The notes: a model not told the origin generated them from the sequence alone. Counted from the first letter of the stretch, positions 17,087 to 26,638 are shown. The stretch is DNA of 64,000 bases from an uncultured Proteiniphilum sp. (GCA_927407015.1 CAKMJT010000026.1:1-64000), one strand, 5' to 3'. Numbers and translations are program-made.

Positions 17087-18400
17087 ATGTCATCATTTAT
17101 CATCGAAGGAGGACACAGCCTGAAAGGAGAAATCACCCCACAGGGAGCAAAAAACGAAGCGCTTCAGGTTATATGTGCTACCCTGCTCACCCGTGAAGAG
17201 GTCGTTATTGAAAACATCCCCGATATCCTGGATGTGAACAATCTGATTGATCTACTGCGTGATATGGGTGTAAAAGTGCAGCAGCTTCGTGAAGGAACCT
17301 ACTCGTTCAAAGCCGAAGAGATTGACCTCACCTACACCCAATCGGATGATTTCATGAAGAAAAGTGCCGCACTGCGCGGCTCCATCATGATCATCGGACC
17401 CATGCTGGCCCGTTTCGGAGAGGCGGTCGTCCCCAAACCGGGAGGTGACAAGATTGGCCGCCGGCGTCTGGATACCCACTTCAATGGCATCATAAAGCTG
17501 GGGGCTGAGCTCAAACTGAACGAAAAGAAACAGCTCTTCATCCTCACCACCAGGCAACTGAAAGGAACCTTTATATTGCTCGATGAAGCATCCGTGACAG
17601 GTACCGCCAACCTGCTGATGGCAGCCGTACTGGCCCAGGGTGAGACAACAATTTACAATGCTGCCTGTGAACCGTATGTGGAACAGCTAAGCCATATGCT
17701 GGTGCGGATGGGTGCAAAAATTGAAGGCATAGGATCCAACAAGCTGATCGTGAATGGCGTATCCAGTCTCTCCGGTTGTCACCATCGCTTGCTGCCCGAT
17801 ATGATAGAGATAGGCAGTTTCATCGGCATGGCAGCCATGACCGCGTCGGAGATCACGATCACAAATACGTCGGTAACCCATCTGGGTATTATCCCTGAAA
17901 GTTTCCGGCGACTGGGCATCACCGTGGAACAACAGGGTGACAACCTCTATATCCCCCGCCAGGAGAGCTATACCATTGAGTCGTTCATCGACGGCTCCAT
18001 CCTAACCATTGCCGATGCACCCTGGCCGGGACTCACTCCCGACCTGCTCAGTGTGATGCTGGTCGTCGCCACCAGGGCCACAGGAAGTGTGCTGATACAC
18101 CAGAAGATGTTCGAAAGTCGCCTCTTCTTTGTGGATAAGCTGATTGATATGGGAGCTCAAATCATCCTGTGTGATCCGCACCGGGCCGTTGTGATAGGTC
18201 TGGACAGTCGTTTTCACCTGCGCAGTATGCACATGACCTCTCCCGATATCCGTGCGGGCATATCGCTGCTTATCGCGGCCATGAGTGCCAAAGGGGTGAG
18301 TACCATCCACAATATTGACCAGATCGACCGCGGCTATCAACAGATCGATATGCGGTTGAATGCGCTGGGTGCCAGCATCGAAAGGATTTCCGACAAATAG
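17087..18400 (+). CDS. murA: UDP-N-acetylglucosamine 1-carboxyvinyltransferase (Asp-type MurA)
   Basis: A 437-residue enolpyruvyl transferase that condenses PEP with UDP-GlcNAc, the first committed step of peptidoglycan synthesis. GAKNEALQVICATLL is the N-terminal substrate loop. The catalytic loop reads KPGGDKIGRRRLDTH: the Cys alkylated by fosfomycin in E. coli MurA (GGCxIG) is Asp here. Enzymes with Asp remain active but are not inactivated by fosfomycin, as known for mycobacterial and chlamydial MurA. It is probably cotranscribed with murB. Confidence 0.95.
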   Translation: MSSFIIEGGHSLKGEITPQGAKNEALQVICATLLTREEVVIENIPDILDVNNLIDLLRDMGVKVQQLREGTYSFKAEEIDLTYTQSDDFMKKSAALRGSIMIIGPMLARFGEAVVPKPGGDKIGRRRLDTHFNGIIKLGAELKLNEKKQLFILTTRQLKGTFILLDEASVTGTANLLMAAVLAQGETTIYNAACEPYVEQLSHMLVRMGAKIEGIGSNKLIVNGVSSLSGCHHRLLPDMIEIGSFIGMAAMTASEITITNTSVTHLGIIPESFRRLGITVEQQGDNLYIPRQESYTIESFIDGSILTIADAPWPGLTPDLLSVMLVVATRATGSVLIHQKMFESRLFFVDKLIDMGAQIILCDPHRAVVIGLDSRFHLRSMHMTSPDIRAGISLLIAAMSAKGVSTIHNIDQIDRGYQQIDMRLNALGASIERISDK

Positions 18401-18493
18401 ACCACCCTCTTCACGGATCAGGATGATCCATTGAACCATATAGCAGCGCTACACGTTTAGACAGGTAGGCAAATCATCCAAAGACAATAAACT

Positions 18494-18571
18494 ATGTCAA
18501 AGATCAACGACTTCAGAAAACTACACACCGGTGACGAACCCTTTATTCCGGGTAATGTATGGGAACGCTAA
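18494..18571 (+). pseudogene. 25-codon stump of a PEP mutase/isocitrate lyase family gene
   Basis: ATG at 18494 reads MSKINDFRKLHTGDEPFIPG then NVWER and stops. FRxLHxxDEPFIxGNVWD is the standard opening of PEP phosphomutase/isocitrate-lyase-family proteins (about 250 residues); here everything after NVW(D) is gone. The rest of the gap to 18720 is AT-rich DNA with the korA promoter. It is probably a deletion remnant. Confidence 0.6.
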
Positions 18572-18601
18572 AAAATAGATTCGGCGTTTCCATTGAAAAT
18601 A

Positions 18602-18633
18602 TTTGCTTATTCGGCTACTCTTTTATTACTTTG
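18602..18633 (+). promoter_or_regulatory. Promoter for the 2-oxoacid:ferredoxin oxidoreductase operon
   Basis: TTTG (18602-18605), 20 nt, then TTACTTTG (18626-18633; 7 of 8 to TAnnTTTG). The leader to the ATG at 18721 would be about 80 nt. Confidence 0.6.
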
Positions 18634-18720
18634 CAGATTCATTAAAAAAATCAACAAACAACTGTTGCTTGCTGAACCCAGTAAAAAGTACAGTTATATC
18701 TACACAATAACCACCAGACA

Positions 18721-20589
18721 ATGATCCCAACGAATTCGGTAATAACCGACATTAAACAAGTAACTATACGTTTCTCAGGCGATTCCGGTGACGGTATGCA
18801 GTTATCGGGAACCCTGTTTTCTACCTTATCCGCTATCTTCGGAAATGAGATTGCCACCTTCCCCGATTTCCCGGCGGAGATACGGGCTCCCCAGGGATCA
18901 CTGCACGGTGTTTCAGGATATCAGGTGCGCATCGGGTCAAAAGATGTGTACAATTCAGGTGACAAGACCGACGTGCTGGTCGCCATGAATCCGGCAGCAC
19001 TGAAAGTAAACGCCCAGTATCTGAAAAAAGGATCCATTGTTTTGTACGACACCGATTCGTTTCAGAAAAAAGATCTGGACAAAGCCCTGTACACCACGCA
19101 GGATCCTTTTGCAGAGCTTAAGCTGGATTATGTACAACCGATCGGGGTAGCTATCACCTCCATGACTAAATCATCCCTGGAGGGATCGGGGCTGGAAAAC
19201 AAGGATATGCTGCGAAGCAAAAACATGTTCGTCCTGGGCATTATCTGCTGGCTCTTCAACCGTCCTCTCGAGATTGCTGATAAACTGCTGGAGCAGAAAT
19301 TCTCGAAAAAGCCGAAACTGGTGGAAGCCAACATCAAAGCACTAACCGACGGGTACAATTATGGCAGCAACATACACCTTACCGCCTCTACCTATCGCAT
19401 CGATCCCATTGAGGCGAGCAAGGGTTTTTACACCGATGTGAACGGCAATACGGCTACTGCCTACGGGCTGATCGCTGCAGCCGAAAAGGCGGGTGTACAA
19501 TTGTTTCTGGGCTCCTACCCTATCACTCCTGCCACCGATATCCTGCAGGAACTGGTCAAAAGAAAAGATTTCGGTGTGAAAGCCCTGCAGATGGAAGATG
19601 AGATTGCAGGCATCACCTCATCCATAGGAGCCAGTTTTGCCGGCTGCCTGGCAGCTACCTCTACCTCAGGCCCCGGGTTATCGCTCAAGAGCGAGGCACT
19701 GGGACTGGCCGTGATGGCGGAGCTGCCACTGGTAGTGATCGACGTACAGCGCAGCGGCCCCTCCACGGGCATGCCTACCAAAAGCGAACAGACAGACCTT
19801 AATCAGGCATTGTACGGCAGAAACGGTGAGAGTCCGCTCGTTGTGATTGCAGCCACCTCACCAGCCGATTGTTTTGAAAGCGCCTTCGAGGCCTCAAAGA
19901 TAGCTCTGGAGCATATGACACCGGTGATCCTGCTGACAGACGGTTACATCGCCAACGGCTCATCGGCATGGAAGATTCCTGACATGAATGACTATCCCGA
20001 TATACATCCCCCTTATGTAAAGAACCATTTCAATGGAGACCCGGAGAAATGGAAACCTTTTCTTCGCGACGAAAAGACACTCGTCAGATACTGGGGTGTA
20101 CCGGGTACCCCCGGTTATATGCACCGCATCGGAGGACTGGAAAAAGACCAGCTTACCGGTGTCATTTCATCGAATCCTGAGAACCACCAACAGATGGTGA
20201 ATATCCGGAGGCAGAAGATTGAGCATATTGCCGCTTTCATACCCGCACAGGAGGTTATGGGCGATCAGCATGCCGATACACTGATTGTGGGTTGGGGCGG
20301 AACCTATGGCCATCTGCTGGAAGCATCGCTGCGCATCCGGGCAAACGGAAAGAAAATAGCATTTACTCATTTCAAACATATCTCACCGCTGCCGTCGAAC
20401 ACGTACGATTTACTGAAGAGATACAAGAGAGTGATTGTGGCGGAACAAAACAATGGACAGTTTGCAGCCTATCTGAGCGGCAGATTCCAGGATCTGAGAA
20501 ATATACAAACGTTCAATCGGGTGGAAGGCCAACCATTCAAGGTAAGCGAACTGGTAGAAGAATTCACGAAAATGATGGAGGCAAAATAA
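18721..20589 (+). CDS. korA: 2-oxoacid:ferredoxin oxidoreductase, fused gamma-alpha subunit
   Basis: A 622-residue cytoplasmic subunit. The N-terminal gamma domain begins VTIRFSGDSGDGMQLSG (about 10-190). The alpha pyrimidine-binding domain starts near 240 and holds LFLGSYPITPATDIL and SGPGLSLKSEALGLA. With the beta subunit it oxidatively decarboxylates a 2-oxoacid to acyl-CoA and reduces ferredoxin. The fused architecture and two-gene arrangement suggest 2-oxoglutarate as substrate (KorAB), but the substrate cannot be read directly. The beta gene starts 3 nt after the stop. Confidence 0.88.
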   Translation: MIPTNSVITDIKQVTIRFSGDSGDGMQLSGTLFSTLSAIFGNEIATFPDFPAEIRAPQGSLHGVSGYQVRIGSKDVYNSGDKTDVLVAMNPAALKVNAQYLKKGSIVLYDTDSFQKKDLDKALYTTQDPFAELKLDYVQPIGVAITSMTKSSLEGSGLENKDMLRSKNMFVLGIICWLFNRPLEIADKLLEQKFSKKPKLVEANIKALTDGYNYGSNIHLTASTYRIDPIEASKGFYTDVNGNTATAYGLIAAAEKAGVQLFLGSYPITPATDILQELVKRKDFGVKALQMEDEIAGITSSIGASFAGCLAATSTSGPGLSLKSEALGLAVMAELPLVVIDVQRSGPSTGMPTKSEQTDLNQALYGRNGESPLVVIAATSPADCFESAFEASKIALEHMTPVILLTDGYIANGSSAWKIPDMNDYPDIHPPYVKNHFNGDPEKWKPFLRDEKTLVRYWGVPGTPGYMHRIGGLEKDQLTGVISSNPENHQQMVNIRRQKIEHIAAFIPAQEVMGDQHADTLIVGWGGTYGHLLEASLRIRANGKKIAFTHFKHISPLPSNTYDLLKRYKRVIVAEQNNGQFAAYLSGRFQDLRNIQTFNRVEGQPFKVSELVEEFTKMMEAK

Positions 20590-20592
20590 GTT

Positions 20593-21627
20593 ATGGAAGT
20601 TACAGGAATAAAATATCAGAAACATCTCCCGAAAGATTATAAAAGTGAAAATGCCGTACGCTGGTGTCCGGGTTGCGGTGACTACGCCATCTTAACCTGT
20701 CTGCACAAAGCCATGGCAGAACTGAACATTGAACCGTATGAGACAGCGGTCATCTCCGGCATAGGTTGTTCATCGCGTTTACCCTATTATATGAACACCT
20801 ACGGGTTTCACAGCATACACGGTCGTGCGGCAGCCATTGCCACGGGCGTGAAAGTAGCCAATCCCAATCTGAGCGTATGGGTCGCCACCGGCGACGGGGA
20901 CTCACTGGCTATCGGGGGAAATCATTTTATCCATGCTGTCCGCCGGAATGTAGACATCAATATACTCCTTTTCAACAATAAAATATACGGGCTTACCAAA
21001 GGGCAGTACTCCCCTACTTCCGACAGGGGTTTCGTTTCCAAATCATCACCCTTCGGTACGGTGGAGGATCCGTTCCGTCCGGCAGAGTTGTGTTTCGGTG
21101 CAAGAGGAACCTTCTTCGCCCGCGCTATTGATGTGGATATGAAAAATCAGGTGGATGTAATGGTAGAGGCTGCACGCCATAAAGGCACCTCAGTGGTGGA
21201 AGTGTTGCAGAACTGTGTGATCTTCAATGACGGGATCCACAACAAGATAAGTGACCGTACCTGGAAAGCCGACAATACAGTGACACTGAAACAGGGTGAG
21301 AAGATGATCTTTGGTAAGGATAATGACAAGGGAATCGTGCTGGAAGGATGGAACCTCAAAGCCGTTACAATTGGCGAGAACGGATACACACTGGATGATG
21401 TACTGGTGCATGATGCCACCACCCCCGACAGCACGCTGCAGTTAAAGCTGGCACTGATGGATATTGCTGAAGGCCTGCCCGTGGCATTGGGAGTCATCCG
21501 CAATACAGATGGGTCTTCCTACGACAGGGATTACCAGAAACAGATAGAAGACGTGCAAAAGAGAACTCCCAGAAAATCGTTCACCGAGTTCCTGCTGAGC
21601 GCTTCAAATGTATGGGAAGTTAAATGA
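20593..21627 (+). CDS. korB: 2-oxoacid:ferredoxin oxidoreductase, beta subunit
   Basis: A 344-residue thiamine-diphosphate subunit. VRWCPGCGDYAIL and SGIGCSSRLPYY supply the cysteines of the Fe-S cluster, and ATGDGDSLAIGGNHFIHA followed by NNKIYGLTKGQYSPT is the ThDP-binding region. It pairs with the upstream gamma-alpha protein. No delta (ferredoxin-like) subunit is encoded next to it, consistent with the two-subunit Kor type. Confidence 0.9.
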   Translation: MEVTGIKYQKHLPKDYKSENAVRWCPGCGDYAILTCLHKAMAELNIEPYETAVISGIGCSSRLPYYMNTYGFHSIHGRAAAIATGVKVANPNLSVWVATGDGDSLAIGGNHFIHAVRRNVDINILLFNNKIYGLTKGQYSPTSDRGFVSKSSPFGTVEDPFRPAELCFGARGTFFARAIDVDMKNQVDVMVEAARHKGTSVVEVLQNCVIFNDGIHNKISDRTWKADNTVTLKQGEKMIFGKDNDKGIVLEGWNLKAVTIGENGYTLDDVLVHDATTPDSTLQLKLALMDIAEGLPVALGVIRNTDGSSYDRDYQKQIEDVQKRTPRKSFTEFLLSASNVWEVK

Positions 21628-21695
21628 TTTAACGATGTATTGATGTGATGATGTGTTGATTTCAATCGACAAATCACTAAATCAGTAAATCTACT
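21625..21695 (-). repeat. Dispersed intergenic repeat, copy 1
   Basis: The reverse complement of this korB/proline dehydrogenase gap contains GATTTACTGATTTAGTGATT, a CGATT, then ACACATCATCACATCA. It matches the exbB-exbD gap at 36789-36855 in order and spacing over about 65 bp, in the opposite orientation. It overlaps the korB stop codon. Confidence 0.55.
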
Positions 21696-22884
21696 CATCG
21701 GAGGACTTTCTCCGTCTTCTTTCCTGTTGGATCATATTCAGTTCCCGGCTGGTCTGTCCCTTTACCGACGAGTTCTCTTCAGCACGACGAAACAGGTAGG
21801 GCATCATGGTCTCCACTGCCCCGTAAGGGACATATTTCGCCACATTATATCCCTGATCTGCAAGATTATAGGTGATATGGTCGCTCATACCGTAGAGTTG
21901 GGAAAAATAAATTCCGGGGTAGTCCCTCGGTAACTTGTAGGCATCGATCAGCTGAGCCAGCAGGAGTGAACTCTCTTCATTGTGTGTGGCTACCATGAAA
22001 TCGATGGTATCCAGATGCTCCATAAAATAGCGGATGATAGTATTAAAATCGCGATCGGTTGCCGGCTTATCGGGCTGGATGGGTGAAGGGTATCCTCTCA
22101 GGGAGGCACGTTCCCTTTCTTTCTCCATATAAGCGCCCCGCACAATTTTCAGTCCGAACCTAAAGCCACCCTCCAGCGCCATCCGGTGATGTAGCCTGAT
22201 ACGCTCGATGCTGTCGTGGCGGTACATCTGATAGGTGTTTTGCACAATGGCTTTTTCTTTATTGTACCTGGCCATCAGCTTCATCACCATCTCATCCAGC
22301 ACAGGTTGTATCCATGTTTCTTCGGCGTCGATCAGCACAGGGACATCCAGTTCGCAGCCCCGCTTAAATATGGCATCCACCCTTTCTGCCGCACGGTGGT
22401 ATTCAGCTTCCTCCTCATCGGTAAGATCCTGCTTTTCACTTACTTTCACCAGCAGATCAAAACGTGCAATACCAGTAATCTTGAAAGCGCTGAAGGGTAC
22501 GCTTTTATTATTGTGCGCGAACTCAACGGTGCGAATCACCTCACTGCAGGTCCCATCGAAGATGGCATCCGACTCTTCCCCTTCCAGCGCATAATCGAGA
22601 ATAGACTTCACGTTGCGCTCAGCCAGGCGGTCGATGGTTTTGCTGCAGTCCTCAATTGACAGGCCTCCTACGAAATGCTTATAAATGGTGTTTTGCAAAA
22701 TAGTCTTTACCGGCAGATGAAGGGCAAAGGCCACATTGACCAGATGCCTGCCGAGATGTACCAGAGTCCGGTTATTCATTAGCTTGAAAAGCTGATAAGC
22801 CTCTCTGAGGCTGGCATTCGATTGGTTACGAAAAGCAATTTCCGGGTTATTGAAATCAACTAAATGGGTTTTTTCAGATTGCAT
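21691..22884 (-). CDS. Proline dehydrogenase
   Basis: A 397-residue FAD-dependent TIM-barrel PRODH that oxidises proline to P5C. It holds VPVLIDAEETWIQPVLDEM, FGLKIVRGAYMEKERERA (substrate/FAD segment), FMVATHNEESSLL and a C-terminal LFRRAEENSSVKGQTSREL with the conserved R-R-x-x-E-N. It is divergent from the P5C dehydrogenase gene, so the two-step proline-to-glutamate pathway is split between proteins rather than fused as PutA. Confidence 0.94.
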   Translation of the reverse strand: MQSEKTHLVDFNNPEIAFRNQSNASLREAYQLFKLMNNRTLVHLGRHLVNVAFALHLPVKTILQNTIYKHFVGGLSIEDCSKTIDRLAERNVKSILDYALEGEESDAIFDGTCSEVIRTVEFAHNNKSVPFSAFKITGIARFDLLVKVSEKQDLTDEEEAEYHRAAERVDAIFKRGCELDVPVLIDAEETWIQPVLDEMVMKLMARYNKEKAIVQNTYQMYRHDSIERIRLHHRMALEGGFRFGLKIVRGAYMEKERERASLRGYPSPIQPDKPATDRDFNTIIRYFMEHLDTIDFMVATHNEESSLLLAQLIDAYKLPRDYPGIYFSQLYGMSDHITYNLADQGYNVAKYVPYGAVETMMPYLFRRAEENSSVKGQTSRELNMIQQERRRRKSSDE

Positions 22885-22912
22885 GAGTTTTGATAAAAGT
22901 ATTTAGACAGCA

Positions 22913-22920
22913 CAAAAATA
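22913..22920 (-). promoter_or_regulatory. -7 element for proline dehydrogenase
   Basis: TATTTTTG on the minus strand, exact TAnnTTTG, about 29 nt before the ATG; a TTG lies about 22 nt upstream. Confidence 0.45.
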
Positions 22921-23032
22921 GATAAAAATTCATTTTGTTTTACAATTTGACCGATAAAAGAGAATACCCAAAAGGGATTACTTTTTTATAGACAAAAAAT
23001 GCTTGTTAAGCACAGTATTCAAACTTTTTTGG

Positions 23033-23040
23033 TAAATTTG
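23033..23040 (+). promoter_or_regulatory. -7 element for P5C dehydrogenase
   Basis: TAAATTTG, exact TAnnTTTG, 43 nt before the ATG. No convincing -33 element. The 200-bp divergent region between the two proline genes is AT-rich and could hold a shared operator. Confidence 0.4.
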
Positions 23041-23083
23041 CCTCATTCAAAAACAGATAAACCACACCCAAAACAATTGAATT

Positions 23084-24715
23084 ATGCCCAAAGGAATCTA
23101 CAAATTACCCGAAGTAAAGAACGAACCCGTGAAGAGTTACGCTCCGGGATCGCCCGAGAGAGAAGCACTCAAGCATACATTGAAGGAACTGAACAAGGGA
23201 GGGCTCGACCTGCCGATGATTATCGACGGTAAAGAGGTTCGCACCCATCAGCTGATGGATATACGTCCGCCACACGATCACCGTCATCTCCTGGGCCATT
23301 TCCATCTGGGTGACAAAACACATGTGCAGATGGCAATAGATGCCGCCCTGAAAGCGAAACCGGCATGGGAGGCAATGCATTGGGAGAGCCGTGCGGCCAT
23401 CTTCCTGAAAGCCGCCGAACTGATTGCCGGACCCTACCGTGCGGAATTCAACGCCGTCACCATGATCGGACAATCGAAGAATGCCTTCCAGTCGGAGATA
23501 GATGCTGTCTGTGAGCTGGTGGATTTCTATCGTTACAACGTGAGAAATATGTACGAAATATACGCTATGCAGCCCAACTCGTCACCCGGCATCTGGAACC
23601 GTATGGTATGGCGTCCACTCGAAGGATTCATCTTCGCGCTCACACCGTTCAACTTCACCTCCATAGCCGGTAACCTGGGTGGGGCTCCCGCACTGATGGG
23701 TAACACCGTAGTGTGGAAACCATCCAGAACAGCGGCCTATTCGGCCCATCTCATCATGAAGGTATTGATGGAAGCCGGCCTGCCCGACGGTGTGATCAAC
23801 CTGGTATATGCAGGAGGAAAAGAGACGGCCGATGTGGTTTTCAACCATCGTGATTTTGCCGGATTACATTTCACCGGATCTACAGGCGTTTTCAATGGCA
23901 TGTGGAAAACAATTGCAGGGAATATCTCCAGGTACAAATCCTATCCGCGCATCGTGGGTGAAACAGGAGGAAAAGACTATATATTTGCCGATGAAACGGC
24001 AAACGCAAAACAGGTAGCCACGGCAATCACACGGGGTGCCTTTGAATACCAGGGACAGAAATGCTCGGCAGCATCCCGTGCCTACATCCCTGAAAACCTG
24101 TGGGACGATGTAATGAGATACGTGCGTGCTGATCTTGCCCGCATCAAAACCGGCGTGGTGGAAGATTTCAGCAACTTTGTGAATGCAGTGATCGATGAAG
24201 AGTCGTTCGACAAGCTGGCGAAAGTGATCGATGAGGCGAAGGGTTCACCCGATGCGGAGATCGTGTGTGGCGGCACCTGCGACAAAACGAGGGGCTATTT
24301 CATTGACCCGACAGTTATCCGGGCATTCAGGCCCGATTATATCACAATGAGAGAAGAACTTTTCGGGCCTGTCCTCACCGTGTATGTCTATAACCCGGAA
24401 CAAATCGACGAGACACTGGATATTCTCGACACCACTACCGATTATGCGCTGACAGGGGCCATTTTCTCCGTGGACAGGGCCCGTATTGAGAAAATGACCA
24501 CCCGTCTGATGCATACCGCGGGTAACTTCTACATCAACGACAAACCAACGGGTGCAGTGGTCGATCAGCAGCCGTTTGGCGGAGGACGCGGCTCCGGCAC
24601 CAATGATAAGGCCGGCTCAGTGTTCAACCTCCTGCGCTGGGTCTCTCCGCAATGTATCAAAGAGACTTTTGTTCCTGCCACGGACTACATGTACCCCAAT
24701 TTCCTGGAAGAATAA
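23084..24715 (+). CDS. pruA: L-glutamate gamma-semialdehyde (P5C) dehydrogenase
   Basis: A 543-residue NAD-dependent aldehyde dehydrogenase converting glutamate semialdehyde to glutamate. The catalytic Cys is in EYQGQKCSAASRAY, the Glu in VGETGGKDYIF, and cofactor contacts in FTGSTGVFNGMW. DQQPFGGGRGSGTNDKAG near the C-terminus is typical of P5CDH. Length matches the stand-alone eukaryote/Bacteroidetes-type P5CDH (about 540). It is followed by a hairpin terminator. Confidence 0.95.
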   Translation: MPKGIYKLPEVKNEPVKSYAPGSPEREALKHTLKELNKGGLDLPMIIDGKEVRTHQLMDIRPPHDHRHLLGHFHLGDKTHVQMAIDAALKAKPAWEAMHWESRAAIFLKAAELIAGPYRAEFNAVTMIGQSKNAFQSEIDAVCELVDFYRYNVRNMYEIYAMQPNSSPGIWNRMVWRPLEGFIFALTPFNFTSIAGNLGGAPALMGNTVVWKPSRTAAYSAHLIMKVLMEAGLPDGVINLVYAGGKETADVVFNHRDFAGLHFTGSTGVFNGMWKTIAGNISRYKSYPRIVGETGGKDYIFADETANAKQVATAITRGAFEYQGQKCSAASRAYIPENLWDDVMRYVRADLARIKTGVVEDFSNFVNAVIDEESFDKLAKVIDEAKGSPDAEIVCGGTCDKTRGYFIDPTVIRAFRPDYITMREELFGPVLTVYVYNPEQIDETLDILDTTTDYALTGAIFSVDRARIEKMTTRLMHTAGNFYINDKPTGAVVDQQPFGGGRGSGTNDKAGSVFNLLRWVSPQCIKETFVPATDYMYPNFLEE

Positions 24716-24746
24716 CTTACGGCAGTCTCAGCACTGACAGGTCAGA

Positions 24747-24784
24747 AGGAGGGTATTTCACCAGGTGATGTACCCTCTCTTTTT
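24747..24784 (+). terminator. Terminator after pruA
   Basis: GAGGGTA and TCACC pair with GGTGA and TACCCTC around a one-base loop, followed by TCTTTTT. Confidence 0.7.
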
Positions 24785-24905
24785 GCCGGGTTACCTGTCT
24801 GATGAATGATTCAATTTGTCCGTCCTCCACAGGCTGTTTTTCATTTTACGTCATCCATTTAACAGCTCTTTTTATCTGTTAAAACTGATTCAGCAAAAAA
24901 CATTC

Positions 24906-24913
24906 TATCTTTG
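24906..24913 (+). promoter_or_regulatory. -7 element for cmk-ispH
   Basis: TATCTTTG, exact TAnnTTTG, 32 nt upstream of the cmk ATG. The -33 element is weak. Confidence 0.45.
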
Positions 24914-24945
24914 TGGTTTGTTTATCCTGTTAACGGACATTTTTT

Positions 24946-25641
24946 ATGCACACCCACAAAATCAATATAGCCGTCGACGGTTTTTCGTCCTGCGGCAAAA
25001 GTACGATTGCCAAAGGATTGGCAAAAAAATTAGGTTACACCTACATCGACAGTGGCGCGATGTACCGCGCCGTAGCGTTATATGCCCTCCGGAACGGATG
25101 GATCACGGATACAGGTATGGATGAGGAACAGCTGCGGCAACATGTATCCGGCATACGCATCTCATTCAGGACCAATGCACAGGGGGAACAGGAGACATAC
25201 CTCAACGATGAGAACGTGGAAAAGGAGATACGTACGCTGGAAGCCGCCAACGGCGCCAGTCGTGTGAGCACACTCGGATTTGTCCGTAAAGAACTGGTAC
25301 GCCAGCAACAGGAGATGGGAAAAAAGAAAGGGGTGGTGATGGACGGACGCGATATAGGAACCGTTGTTTTCCCGGATGCCGAATTAAAACTTTTTATAAC
25401 CGCAGCACCCGAAGTAAGGGCACAGCGGCGATTCGACGAGATGACAACCAGGGGTGAGAATCCCTCGTTTGACGATGTGCTGGCCAACGTGAAGGAGCGT
25501 GATCTGCGGGATACATCCCGCGAAGAAAGTCCGTTACGTAAAGCCGATGATGCCCTGGAACTGAACAACTCCTCTATTGGAATTGAGGAACAGTTACAGT
25601 GGGCGCTTGAAATGTTTCACAAAATCACAGTAAAAAAATGA
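24946..25641 (+). CDS. cmk: Cytidylate kinase
   Basis: A 231-residue (d)CMP kinase. The P-loop is AVDGFSSCGKST, followed by YIDSGAMYRAVALYAL; VVMDGRDIGTVVFPDAELK and the lid RDTSREESPLRKADDA are standard. It supplies CDP for RNA, DNA and lipid synthesis. Its last 4 nt overlap the ispH start (ATGA), so the two are translationally coupled, as in many Bacteroidetes. Confidence 0.96.
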   Translation: MHTHKINIAVDGFSSCGKSTIAKGLAKKLGYTYIDSGAMYRAVALYALRNGWITDTGMDEEQLRQHVSGIRISFRTNAQGEQETYLNDENVEKEIRTLEAANGASRVSTLGFVRKELVRQQQEMGKKKGVVMDGRDIGTVVFPDAELKLFITAAPEVRAQRRFDEMTTRGENPSFDDVLANVKERDLRDTSREESPLRKADDALELNNSSIGIEEQLQWALEMFHKITVKK

Positions 25642-26531
25642 ATAAGATAGAAATAGACAGACTGTCAGGATGCTGTTTTGGTGTAGCGAAGGCAATCACC
25701 AAAGCGGAGGAGGAACTGCAAAAAGGAGGTACGCTCTATTGCCTGGGTGACATCGTGCACAACAGCATCGAAGTAAATCGGTTGCAGGAGATGGGATTGA
25801 TAACCATCGATCATGAACAGTTCAAACAACTGAAGAACGTGCGTGTCTTGCTACGTGCACATGGCGAACCACCCAGCACCTATGAGATTGCGAAAGAAAA
25901 CAACATCGAACTGATCGACGCCTCGTGTCCTGTGGTATTGGGCCTGCAGAAAAAGATCAAGAAAAAATACGCCAACCGTCCGGATAACGGTGCCCAGATC
26001 GTTATCTTTGGTAAAAAAGGACATGCGGAAGTGAACGGACTACTGGGGCAGACCGACGAATCGGCCATCATCATAGAAAGTAAAGAGGAGATTGACAAAC
26101 TCGATTTCTCAAGGGATATCAGCCTCTTTTCACAAACCACCAAGCCGCTCGACGGCTTTCGGGAGCTGGGTGAACTGATCAGGGGCCGGATGCAGGAGGG
26201 AGCCACGTTTGATTTTTACGACACGATTTGCCGTCAGGTATCCAACAGAGTGCCCAACATCCAGGAGTTTGCAGAGAGTCATGATCTCATCTTTTTCATC
26301 GCGGGTGAAAAAAGCTCCAACGGAAAAGTGTTGTTTGCCGAGTGTAAAAAGAAAAATGCCAATTCGCACCTGATTCATTCCCCGGAAGAAATTGATCCGA
26401 ACCTGATTACCGAGAACATAAGTATTGGTATCTGCGGTGCCACCTCCACACCCAAGTGGCAAATGGAGGCTGTCGCTGAAAACATCGCCAGACTCAGGCC
26501 CCGGATGCATATTGAAAGAGCTGCTTTTTAA
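25638..26531 (+). CDS. ispH: 4-hydroxy-3-methylbut-2-enyl diphosphate reductase
   Basis: A 297-residue iron-sulfur enzyme, the last step of the MEP isoprenoid pathway. The three cluster cysteines lie in [11 protein letters not shown] (near residue 12), [11 protein letters not shown] and [22 protein letters not shown] and [15 protein letters not shown] are also conserved. The stop codon lies inside the terminator hairpin at 26519-26543. Confidence 0.96.
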   Translation: MNKIEIDRLSGCCFGVAKAITKAEEELQKGGTLYCLGDIVHNSIEVNRLQEMGLITIDHEQFKQLKNVRVLLRAHGEPPSTYEIAKENNIELIDASCPVVLGLQKKIKKKYANRPDNGAQIVIFGKKGHAEVNGLLGQTDESAIIIESKEEIDKLDFSRDISLFSQTTKPLDGFRELGELIRGRMQEGATFDFYDTICRQVSNRVPNIQEFAESHDLIFFIAGEKSSNGKVLFAECKKKNANSHLIHSPEEIDPNLITENISIGICGATSTPKWQMEAVAENIARLRPRMHIERAAF

Positions 26532-26543
26532 GCAGCTTTTTTT
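26519..26543 (+). terminator. Terminator after ispH overlapping the pfkA promoter
   Basis: AGCTGCTT, loop TTT, AAGCAGCT, then seven T. The ispH TAA sits in the hairpin, and the end of the T-run is part of the -33 TTTG of the next promoter. Confidence 0.75.
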
Positions 26544-26572
26544 GTGGCATCGTTAAAAAAAACATATCTTTG
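26541..26572 (+). promoter_or_regulatory. Promoter for pfkA
   Basis: TTTG (26541-26544), 20 nt, TATCTTTG (26565-26572): both elements match consensus exactly. It rules out translation from an in-frame codon at 26570, which lies within the -7 element. Confidence 0.75.
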
Positions 26573-26638
26573 CGCCTTGTTGTCTGCAAGGAAAACAGCG
26601 TGACAACCGGCAAATTTTCAAAGACTAACATTTCAACA

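Noticed and set aside
26570-26638. An N-terminal extension of pfkA.
   Set aside because: The first codon lies inside a perfect -7 promoter element and the ATG at 26639 gives normal PfkA length.
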